From Clostridiales bacterium (GTDB lineage: Bacteria > Bacillota > Clostridia > Christensenellales > Aristaeellaceae): 23,396 nucleotides of DNA. The notes under the pieces are model-generated. The model made no database searches and was not told the DNA's origin. It saw nothing but the letters and a program-made list of their open reading frames with translations. Positions 1 through 6,752 of this stretch are shown here, in pieces. The stretch is from positions 1-23,396 of the forward strand of contig SFHK01000036.1 in the NCBI GenBank assembly GCA_004556395.1, written 5' to 3'. The position numbers were made by a program, and so were the translations under genes. Positions within the stretch are counted from its first letter, which is position 1. Every line of letters starts with the position of its first letter.

Positions 1-221
1 ACAACCAGCCGGACGCCATCCAGTCCACGGCCTTTCAGCCATTTGAAGAAGCTCTGCCAGCTGGCTTTGTCCTCCTTCATGCCCTCCTGTGCGCCCAGAA
101 CCTCACGGTATCCGTCTTCTGCAACGCCAACTGCCACCAGAATCGAGACGTTTTCGTATTCACCGCCCCAGTTCCGCTTCAGGTAGATGCCATCCACATA
201 GATGTACGGCTCCGTCGACGT
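1..221 (-). mobile_element. IS256-family transposase, internal fragment
   Basis: The minus strand is open from 221 to the window edge. It encodes the central part of a mutator-type (IS256) DDE transposase: the stretch YIYVDGIYLKRNWGGEYEN holds the catalytic-region Asp (VDGIYLK), followed by VAVGVAEDGYREVLG, EGMKEDKASW and FKWLKGRGLDGVRLVV, all signatures of this family. A TAA stop at 222-224 lies in frame just upstream, so the N-terminal half (normally well over 100 residues before this motif) is missing. The break is internal to the gene, not at an IS terminal repeat. The fragment abuts the C-terminal remnant of a sugar-binding protein gene on the same strand and continues off the left edge. 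It is most likely a non-functional copy, or one side of a rearrangement or assembly join. Confidence 0.88.
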
Positions 222-945
222 TTATCCCGGTCTCTTCCACGCGTTCGATATGCTTCTTCCATTTCTGAAGGTCAGTCGTCGCGCCGCCGCCGCCTTCGAA
301 GCCCATTTCGAACGAGCTATGCACAGTTGTTTCGCCGAACAGACCCATAGAGACTCCGGTATCGAATAGCTTAGAAGTCGTCGTAGGTCCAGGTGCCGTT
401 GAGGAACATCTCGGTGGGCGTGAACTCTATGCCCGCTTCCTCGATCATGGCCTTGTTGTAGACCAGACCCTCGGTGCCCTGATAGCTCGTCACGAAGCCG
501 TAAATGCTGTCGCCGGAAACGACCGTTTTCTTGAAGACTTCCGGCATCTGCAGCGTTTCCAACGCCTTGCCGATCTCCTCGAGACCGTTGTTGGCGGTCA
601 TGGTGATCAGCCACATCGCAGAGAAGTTGTTGGTGATGTGCCAGCAGGGGCTGCCGGACGCGATGGACTGCAGCCACTCGGTGGTGAACTCATCGTACTC
701 GACGGTCGGATTGTAGAACTCAACTCGCAGTTGTACTTCGCCTTGGCCGCCTCGTAGATGGGCAGCCACCTGTCCTTGTCCACTTGATCGGTCTCTGCTG
801 CGTAGGGGTTCGGGGTATCCCAGTTGCGAACCTTTACGGTCATGCCCTTGAGATCGTACTTCTGCGCGGCCTCTTCACCGTGTGCGAGAACGCACACAGA
901 CAGAAGCATCGCAAAAGCAAGCACCAGACTGAGAAGTTTTTTCAT
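213..945 (-). pseudogene. Decayed sugar ABC transporter substrate-binding protein gene
   Basis: Translation starts at ATG 945, 5 nt after an AGGAGGA ribosome site (957-951). The N-terminus MKKLLSLVLAFAMLLSVCVLAHG is a signal peptide, followed by a typical CUT1 binding-protein start (KGMTVKVRNWDTPNP). A single missing base near 720/721 shifts the frame: YNCEL stops making sense and EFYNPTVEYDEFTTEWLQSI resumes in another frame. That frame runs to TYDDF and a TAA at 371-373. A third segment (about 390-213) continues in yet another frame as LFDTGVSMGLFGETT, SSFEMGFEGGGGATTDLQKW and VEETGINVD, which resembles the C-terminus of such binding proteins. The central domain is therefore deleted. The 3' end runs into an IS256 transposase fragment at about 213-221. 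No permease genes accompany it here, and the gene is almost certainly dead. Confidence 0.8.
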
Positions 946-1052
946 GCGATTCCTCCTACTTATCATCTCAATCCAACCTTGCTAACTATTTTCATCCGTA
1001 AATTTTAATTATTTCCTCCAAACAGCTAATTTAATTGCACGCCTCATCCGCA

Positions 1053-1095
1053 CAAAAAGCAACCCCGCCAAAGGAATTTGCTTCCATGGCGGGGT
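1053..1095 (-). terminator. Rho-independent terminator of the AraC-SDR-MDR-DMT operon
   Basis: Arms ACCCCGCCA (1062-1070) and TGGCGGGGT (1087-1095) pair perfectly over 9 bp. An inner GGAA/TTCC pairing (1073-1076 with 1082-1085) extends the stem. Read on the minus strand the stem is followed by GCTTTTTG (1060-1053). It lies just after the DMT stop codon at 1107, as expected for the end of the minus-strand operon. Confidence 0.88.
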
Positions 1096-1106
1096 CGGGA
1101 ATTGGT

Positions 1107-2027
1107 TTATGGTTTTGAGTGGGTGCTGATTATTAAGCCAGCGGCTACCAGCGCGAAGGAGAACAGGTATTGCCACCGGAAGATATTTTCGCCCAGGATC
1201 GTCCATGAGAAGACGGCGCTGAAGAGGGTTTCGGCGAACTTGATGGTGCTCATCCGGGACATATCGTGGTATTTGAGCAGCAGGTTCCACAGGCCATAGC
1301 CAACGCAGGAGGCGAGGCAGATATACGCAAGGATCCAGAATGGCACGGGACCCGCTTTACCCATTCTCCCGCCAAGCAGCATACCGATCAGGAGGAGGAT
1401 TGCGCCGCCGATCAGCTGGGAAAGAGCGGTGACGTAGAGTGGGTCGCAGCGGTCATAGGCGTTTTTGGAGAAGATGGTCGAGGCGACGGATGCAAAGGAC
1501 GCGCAGACCACCAGCAGGTCCCACACCGTGAAGCGAAGGCGAAGCCCTTCCAGATTGATCACCAGAATGGAGGCAAAGCCCAGTATGCCGCCTGCCAGCT
1601 TCGCGAGGGTGAACCGGTCTTCCCTGCGAAACAGGAACGCGAAGCAGACGATGAACAGGGTGCCGATCTGCTTGATAATGGCCGTCTTGCTGCTTTCAAG
1701 GTTTGCAAGACCGAGATAGGTGCATGTATAATGCAGGATATACGCCGTCAGGGCAATCATGAAAACCGGCAGAAGGGTTTGACGGTCGGACAGGGAAAGT
1801 CTGCGGTCGCGCCGCCAGACGAAGAGAACCAGCAGCAGACCGCAGATAAAGAAACGAAGGCCCGCGAACAGGAGAATGCTTCCAGGGGAAGACGTATCCA
1901 CATCAAACGCGCGGTAGCCCAGCTTCACCATCGGAAACAGGGAGCCCCAGCACAGCATGGTCAGAAGTCCAAGAAGCAGCGCGCCTTTTTTGCTGCGGAC
2001 AAAGTTCTTCCATTTCGATTCTGCCAT
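1107..2027 (-). CDS. EamA/DMT-family transporter
   Basis: A 306-residue, strongly hydrophobic protein of the drug/metabolite transporter (DMT, EamA) superfamily, an inner-membrane exporter or permease of about ten helices made of two EamA repeats. The first repeat includes LLLGLLTMLCWGSLFPMVKLGYRAF and ends around INLEGL. The second begins near WDLLVVCASFASVASTIFSKNAY and closes with the typical TILGENIFRWQYLFSFALVAAGLIIS. Substrate cannot be read from sequence; relatives export amino acids, metabolites or drugs. I chose ATG 2027 (MAESKWKNF) rather than the upstream 2069 start because AGGAAGGAAG sits just before it; the longer start would also overlap the preceding gene. It lies 34 nt behind the MDR gene, is last in the operon, and is followed by a strong terminator. 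Confidence 0.88.
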   Translation of the reverse strand: MAESKWKNFVRSKKGALLLGLLTMLCWGSLFPMVKLGYRAFDVDTSSPGSILLFAGLRFFICGLLLVLFVWRRDRRLSLSDRQTLLPVFMIALTAYILHYTCTYLGLANLESSKTAIIKQIGTLFIVCFAFLFRREDRFTLAKLAGGILGFASILVINLEGLRLRFTVWDLLVVCASFASVASTIFSKNAYDRCDPLYVTALSQLIGGAILLLIGMLLGGRMGKAGPVPFWILAYICLASCVGYGLWNLLLKYHDMSRMSTIKFAETLFSAVFSWTILGENIFRWQYLFSFALVAAGLIISTHSKP

Positions 2028-2061
2028 AAGACTTCCTTCCTCTTTTGTATCATGGGCCGCG

Positions 2062-3051
2062 TCAGGCATCCTTCACCCGCAGAACGACCTTGCCCACATT
2101 TTCGCCGCGTTTGAGGATCGCGTGGGCTTCGTCGGCCTGCGCGATGGGAAGCACCTTATAGACGGACGGAACGATTTCTCCGCTTTCCAGCTTCGGCCAG
2201 ATGTCGCGCACAAGACTGGCCAGCAGCGTTCCCTTTTCAGCGGAGGTACGCTTGCGGAGCATGCTTCCCTTGAAGGTGATTCCCTTGGTCAGCAGCGCGC
2301 GCAGCGGAACCGTGGTCGTGACGCCCGCCAGCGTGGAAATCAGCACCCAGCGGCAGCCCTCGTTGACATAGGGGAAGGCCTTTCCAATCGTTTCACCGGC
2401 CAGACAGTCGATGGCGACGTCCACGGGATGCCTGTTTTCGGCTTCGCGCTTCAGAACGTCCACAGTGTCCTCTGAGGAAGAATCAATCACGACATCGGCG
2501 GGCAGATGGCTGATTTTCCGCTTGATTTCTTCGGTAAGCACGCTGGTGATGACATACGCGCCGAACGCGTGCGCCATAGGAATGCCCACGGAAGCAAGGC
2601 CGGAAGCGCCCGCCGGGAAAAACAGCGTTTCGCCGTGCTTCAGTCCGCCCTCGATAAACAGGTTCAGATAGCAGGTCGCGTAGGCCTCCGGAAGCGAGGC
2701 GGCGGCTTCAAAACTCAGGCCCGCCGGAATCGGCATCACCATTTCCTCCGGCACGGCAACGTATTCGGCGTAGCCGCCTCCGCCCAGAAGCGCGCACACT
2801 TTGTCGCCAACCTTCCAGCGGGCGACGTTTTCGCCCACCTCGCTGACGACGCCGGATACCTCCAGCCCCATCCACGCCGGCCAGCCCTTGGGCGAGGGGT
2901 AGGTACCGGCGCGCTGCAAAAGATCGGCGCGGTTCAGCGCCGCCGCGTAAATTTCAATCACAACCTGCCCCGCTCCGGCGGAGGGTTTTTCTACGTCCGA
3001 CCACACAAGCTCCCGGCTGGTCTCTTCAATCAGCATGGCTTTCATTTTCAT
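2062..3051 (-). CDS. Zinc-independent MDR / quinone oxidoreductase (PIG3-like)
   Basis: A 329-residue medium-chain dehydrogenase/reductase. The N-terminal GroES-like domain carries AALNRADLLQRAGTYPSP (about 37-54) and GLEVSGVV (62-69), hallmarks of the PIG3/QOR class of NADPH:quinone oxidoreductases. The zinc-binding Cys/His set of alcohol dehydrogenases is not seen. The Rossmann part begins at FPAGASGLASVGIPMA (about 145-160) and ends with an AHAILKRGENVGKVVL close. It probably uses NADPH to reduce a quinone or an enone in the cytoplasm. Start ATG 3051 follows AGGAAG at good spacing. It lies 29 nt downstream of the SDR gene and 34 nt upstream of the DMT gene, so it is most likely co-transcribed. 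The natural substrate is unknown; pairing with an SDR suggests sequential redox steps on one compound. Confidence 0.9.
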   Translation of the reverse strand: MKMKAMLIEETSRELVWSDVEKPSAGAGQVVIEIYAAALNRADLLQRAGTYPSPKGWPAWMGLEVSGVVSEVGENVARWKVGDKVCALLGGGGYAEYVAVPEEMVMPIPAGLSFEAAASLPEAYATCYLNLFIEGGLKHGETLFFPAGASGLASVGIPMAHAFGAYVITSVLTEEIKRKISHLPADVVIDSSSEDTVDVLKREAENRHPVDVAIDCLAGETIGKAFPYVNEGCRWVLISTLAGVTTTVPLRALLTKGITFKGSMLRKRTSAEKGTLLASLVRDIWPKLESGEIVPSVYKVLPIAQADEAHAILKRGENVGKVVLRVKDA

Positions 3052-3080
3052 GGTTCTTCTTCCTTTCCGAAACGCGCCTG

Positions 3081-3842
3081 TTACACGTCCGATCCCTTCA
3101 TGGCCAGACTGCGGCCGCCGTCGACGACATAAGTCTGCCCCGTAATGAAGCGAGCCTCGTCGGACGCGAGGAAGAGCACCATGTTGGCAATGTCCGTCGC
3201 TTCACACTTGATATGCAGAAAATTCGTATTCAGCGAATAGTTTTCGTCATGGTAAGCCGGTCGCTGCACAACGCCGGGCGCGACCGTGTTGACGGTGATC
3301 CCGTAGGACGCAAGCTCCTTCGCCAGCGAACGGGACATGGCAATCAGACCGCCCTTGGAAGCCGCATAGTCAACGCAGCCCTTCAGACCTTCCATCGCGA
3401 CGATAGACGAAATATTGATGATGCGGCCTCCGTGGCCTTCCTTTACAAGCTGCTGCGCCGCCGCACGGCTGGCCCAGATTCCGCCGAACAGGTTCACACC
3501 AATAATGTCCTGAATCACATCGTCGCTCTGCTGAATCAGCTCTTTCATGCGGTCGCGCGCGCTGCCACCCGCTACGTGCACCATGATGTCCAGCCGGCCG
3601 AAGGTCTCGACAGCCTTCTGAACCGCCGCATCTACGGACGCGGAATTCGTGATGTCGCACACGATGCCGACCGCTTTCCCTCCCGCTCCCACAATAGCGC
3701 TGACCGTCTTTTCCACGCAAGCTTCGTTTATGTCGCATACCGCGACCGCCGCACCCTCGGCGGCAAGCATCCGGGCGGTCGTTCCGCCAATATAGCCTCC
3801 GGCGCCGGAAATCCACGCAACTTTGTTCGAAAACCTCATCAT
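3081..3842 (-). CDS. SDR-family NAD(P)-dependent oxidoreductase
   Basis: A 253-residue classical short-chain dehydrogenase. Seen in order: cofactor-binding GAGGYIGG (13-20), Asp37 at the end of strand 2 (CDI, favouring NAD over NADP), VAGG (90-93, in place of NNAG), Asn117, the catalytic Ser around 146 (NISSIVA), Tyr159-x3-Lys163 (YAASK), and the C-terminal ITGQTYVVDGG characteristic of FabG-like members. It probably oxidises or reduces a hydroxyl/ketone on a sugar or polyol. Start choice is ambiguous between ATG 3842 and ATG 3839; both are served by AAGGAGAG at 3854-3847. A third ATG at 3846 is out of frame. It follows the truncated AraC gene by 57 nt and precedes the MDR gene by 29 nt. Confidence 0.92.
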   Translation of the reverse strand: MMRFSNKVAWISGAGGYIGGTTARMLAAEGAAVAVCDINEACVEKTVSAIVGAGGKAVGIVCDITNSASVDAAVQKAVETFGRLDIMVHVAGGSARDRMKELIQQSDDVIQDIIGVNLFGGIWASRAAAQQLVKEGHGGRIINISSIVAMEGLKGCVDYAASKGGLIAMSRSLAKELASYGITVNTVAPGVVQRPAYHDENYSLNTNFLHIKCEATDIANMVLFLASDEARFITGQTYVVDGGRSLAMKGSDV

Positions 3843-3852
3843 ACATCTCTCC

Positions 3853-3876
3853 TTTGATATGGTATTTGATATGGTA
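3853..3876. repeat. Two tandem copies of a 12-bp unit in front of the SDR gene
   Basis: TTTGATATGGTA occurs twice back to back (3853-3864 and 3865-3876). The copy nearer the SDR gene overlaps the 5' edge of its ribosome site (AAGGAGAG, 3854-3847). It could be a slippage duplication or a pair of binding sites for a regulator such as the adjacent AraC. Confidence 0.75.
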
Positions 3877-3899
3877 TCGCGAAGGATAAATCGCGCAGG

Positions 3900-4340
3900 T
3901 TACTTCGTCCGCTTCCTGTATTCCGTCGGAGCACAGTTGACCATTTTGCGAAAGGCCTTGCAGAAGGAGTACACATCGCCGTAGCCGACCGATTCAGAGA
4001 TGGTGCGGATGGCGAGATCGGATGTTTCCAGCAGGTACTTCGCCCGGTCAATCCGCATGAGAAGCAGATATTTCTTCGGCGACATGCCGTAGATTTTCGT
4101 GAACAGCTTGCGAAAGTAGATTTCGCTGGTATCGGAGAGCTCCGCCAGCTTCTGAATGGTCAGCGCGTGGTCACAGTAATGCTGGCTCAGATACAGCGTG
4201 CCGTTTTCAATGCGTTTTTCAAGGGAAGAAGCGATATACTCTTCATTTTCGCAGACCACCGCCTGATACAGCAGCTGATACGCGTAAGAAAGGCAGATTT
4301 CGCGATAGCCGACGCGCTTGAAGCTCCACGCGTATTGCAT
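3900..4340 (-). pseudogene. AraC-family regulator, N-terminally truncated
   Basis: The readable 146 residues consist of a short linker and a complete AraC/XylS double helix-turn-helix. The first HTH is at about LTIQKLAELSDTSEIYFRKLF and the second at IRTISESVGYGDVYSFCKAF, closing with CAPTEYRKRTK. AraC regulators of this type usually carry another 130-180 N-terminal residues with a cupin ligand-binding domain, which is absent. Upstream of ATG 4340 the frame meets TAG within 20 nt, and the DNA there belongs to a different gene on the other strand. The DNA-binding domain may still be made, but no ribosome site precedes ATG 4340. It lies 57 nt upstream of the SDR gene and was presumably its regulator. 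Confidence 0.82.
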
Positions 4341-4800
4341 GCTGGAAGCGATCGTCTACCTTCTGGGCGAGCCGCAGCGAATTGTCAGCTTCCTGAAGCA
4401 TACAAAGCTGGACGGCGTGGACTTCCCGGACAACAACCTTGCCGTGCTGGAATACGAGAAGGCGCTGGCGAGAATCTTCGTAAGCTCCGTCGAGGTTAAC
4501 GGCTGGGGGCGCCGTCAGTTCGTGGTGACGGGAAGCAAAGGCTCCGTCTCCATCCTGCCGATGGAACGCAGAACCCACATGACCTACTCGGATATCCAAA
4601 TCACCAACCAGCCCTATGAGGACGTGAAAATCGACATCCCCGTGGACGACTTTTCAAAGGACGGACGCTACGATACCATGGCGCTGGACTTTTACGACTA
4701 CATAACCGGCGCAAAGGCCAACCCGTTCACCTACGAGCACGATTACCTCGTTCAGAAGGTGCTGCTGGAAATCGTCAAAGGCGGCACGCACAAAGCGTGA
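4335..4800 (+). pseudogene. Gfo/Idh/MocA-family oxidoreductase, C-terminal half only
   Basis: From about 4338 the plus strand reads MLEAIVYLLGEPQRIVSFLKH and then DGVDFPDNNLAVLEYEKALARIFVSS, EVNGWGRRQFVVTGSKGSVSILPME and MALDFYDYITGAKANPFTYEHDYLVQKVLLEI. This is the substrate-binding, beta-sheet C-terminal domain of Gfo/Idh/MocA sugar dehydrogenases, beginning where such proteins normally read GCHMLDA-like. The roughly 170-200-residue N-terminal NAD-binding Rossmann domain is absent. No ribosome site is seen and the bases before 4335 belong to the antisense of the AraC remnant. It ends at TGA 4798-4800 and is followed by a strong terminator, so the original gene end is intact. It is a broken gene created by the same event that truncated AraC. 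Confidence 0.85.
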
Positions 4801-4819
4801 CGATTCGGGCGAATAAATC

Positions 4820-4864
4820 ATCGGGGCATCTGCTGCATTTCGTTTCGGCAGATGCCCCGATTTT
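4820..4864. terminator. Probable bidirectional terminator between convergent genes
   Basis: A perfect 14-bp stem, ATCGGGGCATCTGC (4820-4833) and GCAGATGCCCCGAT (4848-4861), has a 14-nt loop and a short TTTT on the plus strand (4861-4864). The minus-strand side is followed by a weaker T-rich tract. It separates the Gfo/Idh remnant (ends 4800) from the FAD oxidoreductase gene arriving from the right (ends 4867). Confidence 0.88.
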
Positions 4865-4866
4865 CA

Positions 4867-6645
4867 TCAATACACTTCAAAGGAAAACAGGTGAACGTCC
4901 CTGCTGCCCCATGTTTCCTCCGGAATCAGGCGAATAGCCCGATAGGCGCCGGAGATGGGAATCTGGTTGAGTCGCTGGTAGTTATTGGCGGCGGCGTGGA
5001 GAAGCTGGACGCTGCCGTCCTCCTTCACGCCCTCCAGCCGGTAGGCGCGAACCATGCTTCCGGGAACATGGAAATCGCCGAAGTTCAGGGGCTTGTTGCA
5101 CATCATATTGTGAGAGAAGCGGGTGCCCTGCACCTCCGGCTGATCCGTGCGGTTCAGGTCGCTGTCCCAGATGATTCGCGCGCCGCTCACGCGAACCGGC
5201 GCGGGGAAGCGGTATTCGATGCACGTTCCCTTCTCCATGCGGCAGCCGTGGTCGATCTCCCCGACGGGGCGGTCGAAGCCGTCTCGAAGGGTCTCGACGT
5301 TTTCACAGCCTGTAAGCATGGCGTTTCGGGAAATTTCAGGAATTTCCCGCGTCTGGAAGGGCAGGTAGGAGTCGTCGTCCATCAGCGTCCGCCTGAGAAG
5401 CGAGAGCTTCTTTTCATACACGCCGCGGGGCGACAACCGTTCTTTTATCGCGATTGCGGCGGCCGTGCCGACCGCCTGTCCCAGCAGCGCGCAGGTGCCC
5501 ATGACGCGGGTTGAGGAAAGCGCCCAGTGCGTGACGGAGATATTGCGTCCGGCGCAGAACAGGTTCTCGACGTTTCGAGAATACAGGCAGCGATAGGGAA
5601 TGCCATAGGGCGAGGGCGCGTGGTAGTTCACGTTCGGGCGGATGGTGTTGCGGAACCCGCCGGGATCGTGATCGTCCATGGGCCAGCCGCCGTAGGCCAC
5701 GGTATCCTCAAAGCGTCCCTCGGCCTCCACGTCGTTCTGGTTCAGCATGTAGTCGCCCACGTAGCGGCGGCTTTCGCGCTTGCCGGGCAGAATGCCCACC
5801 CAGTCAAGCCTCCAGTTCTTGTTCTTTTCCCTCTGCGAAGGATCGTTTTTCACAAAATCCCACAGACCGTAGGCCATGGCCAGCAGCTCGTCGCGCTTCT
5901 TTTCCGTATCGGCGATGGAATCGCCGTCGCCGCCGATTTCCAGATACCAGAAATTCTCGTGCGCATTGGAGAGATTGGGAATGCGGTGCGGAAGATCGGC
6001 GGGCGTATAGTGTTCCGCCCAGGCGGGCGGGATAAACGCGCAGGGTCTGCCCTCCTCGCGCGCCTGAATCATGCAGCTCATGCCCATGGTCTTGGTGTCG
6101 CCGGGCGCAATATTTCTGCCGATGCTTTCGCCGAATTCCTTCTCGCATTCGCGGCCGACCCTGAACTCCGCGCCGGTAATGGGCGCGAGCACGCTGTCGC
6201 CGGAGCAGTCCGCAAACAGCGCGGCCTCGAAGGTATGATACTGCTGCGTCGTCATCTGCCAGCCGGTCACGCTCTTTATGCGGCAGCCGTCCATTTCGCA
6301 GGCGTTTATGGAGCAGTTCAGGAAAAGCTCGATATTCTCCTCTTTGCGCGCAAGCTCATACAGCACGCCGTCCCACACAGAGTAGTTTTTATCGGGATTT
6401 CGATAGTAGTTTTCCAGCATCAGCTCTTCCAGAATGCCGGTTTCCAGCATATTTTCGCCCTGTGCGCCGCACACCCACATGCGAATTTCACTGGACGCGT
6501 TTCCGCCGAGCATGGGGCGCTCCTGCACAAGCGCGACCCTCGCGCCGTGACGCGCCGCGGCCACCGCCGCGGCAAGTCCCGCGAGTCCGCCGCCTACAAT
6601 GCAGAAATCCACCCGATGATGAATTCTTTGAAATCCGGTTTTCAT
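4867..6645 (-). CDS. FAD-dependent oxidoreductase (FAD_oxidored type) with C-terminal sandwich domain
   Basis: A 592-residue flavoprotein. The N-terminal dinucleotide fold is clear: VDFCIVGGGLAGLAAAVAA (about 12-30, GxGxxG) and then LGGNASSEIRMWVCG (47-61), the LGGNASSE signature of the FAD_oxidored (PF12831-like) group. The FAD domain closes near FCAGRNISVTHWALSSTRVMGTCA. The last 130 or so residues (CIEYRFPAPVRVSGARIIWDSD onward to FSFEVY) resemble a discoidin/galactose-binding-like beta sandwich. No signal peptide is seen, so it is presumably cytoplasmic. Start ATG 6645 follows AGAGAGG with a 7-nt spacer. It is the last gene of the permease-permease-binding protein operon, 107 nt after the binding-protein gene. 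Substrate is unknown; context suggests oxidation of an imported glycoside or sugar acid. Confidence 0.85.
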   Translation of the reverse strand: MKTGFQRIHHRVDFCIVGGGLAGLAAAVAAARHGARVALVQERPMLGGNASSEIRMWVCGAQGENMLETGILEELMLENYYRNPDKNYSVWDGVLYELARKEENIELFLNCSINACEMDGCRIKSVTGWQMTTQQYHTFEAALFADCSGDSVLAPITGAEFRVGRECEKEFGESIGRNIAPGDTKTMGMSCMIQAREEGRPCAFIPPAWAEHYTPADLPHRIPNLSNAHENFWYLEIGGDGDSIADTEKKRDELLAMAYGLWDFVKNDPSQREKNKNWRLDWVGILPGKRESRRYVGDYMLNQNDVEAEGRFEDTVAYGGWPMDDHDPGGFRNTIRPNVNYHAPSPYGIPYRCLYSRNVENLFCAGRNISVTHWALSSTRVMGTCALLGQAVGTAAAIAIKERLSPRGVYEKKLSLLRRTLMDDDSYLPFQTREIPEISRNAMLTGCENVETLRDGFDRPVGEIDHGCRMEKGTCIEYRFPAPVRVSGARIIWDSDLNRTDQPEVQGTRFSHNMMCNKPLNFGDFHVPGSMVRAYRLEGVKEDGSVQLLHAAANNYQRLNQIPISGAYRAIRLIPEETWGSRDVHLFSFEVY

Positions 6646-6712
6646 GAGGCTACCTCTCTTTAGTCAGAATCTCCGGTTCCACAGGCTCTCAAAGGGAGCG
6701 CATGGAATCGGA

Positions 6713-6740
6713 GATTCCCTCCCCCGGAGGGGAGAGAATC
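6713..6740 (-). promoter_or_regulatory. Stem-loop between binding-protein and FAD oxidoreductase genes
   Basis: GATTCCCTCCCC (6713-6724) pairs with GGGGAGAGAATC (6729-6740) with one mismatch and a 4-nt loop. No T-run follows on the minus strand, so it is not a classical terminator. Its place directly after the binding-protein stop (6753) fits an mRNA-stabilising or partly attenuating hairpin that raises binding protein over downstream enzyme. Confidence 0.65.
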
Positions 6741-6752
6741 CGGCGGAAAGCG

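Noticed and set aside
5527..6663. Long plus-strand open frame opposite the FAD oxidoreductase
   Set aside because: It is a shadow of a GC-rich gene on the other strand; the minus-strand protein has clear FAD motifs, and the plus-strand reading has none.
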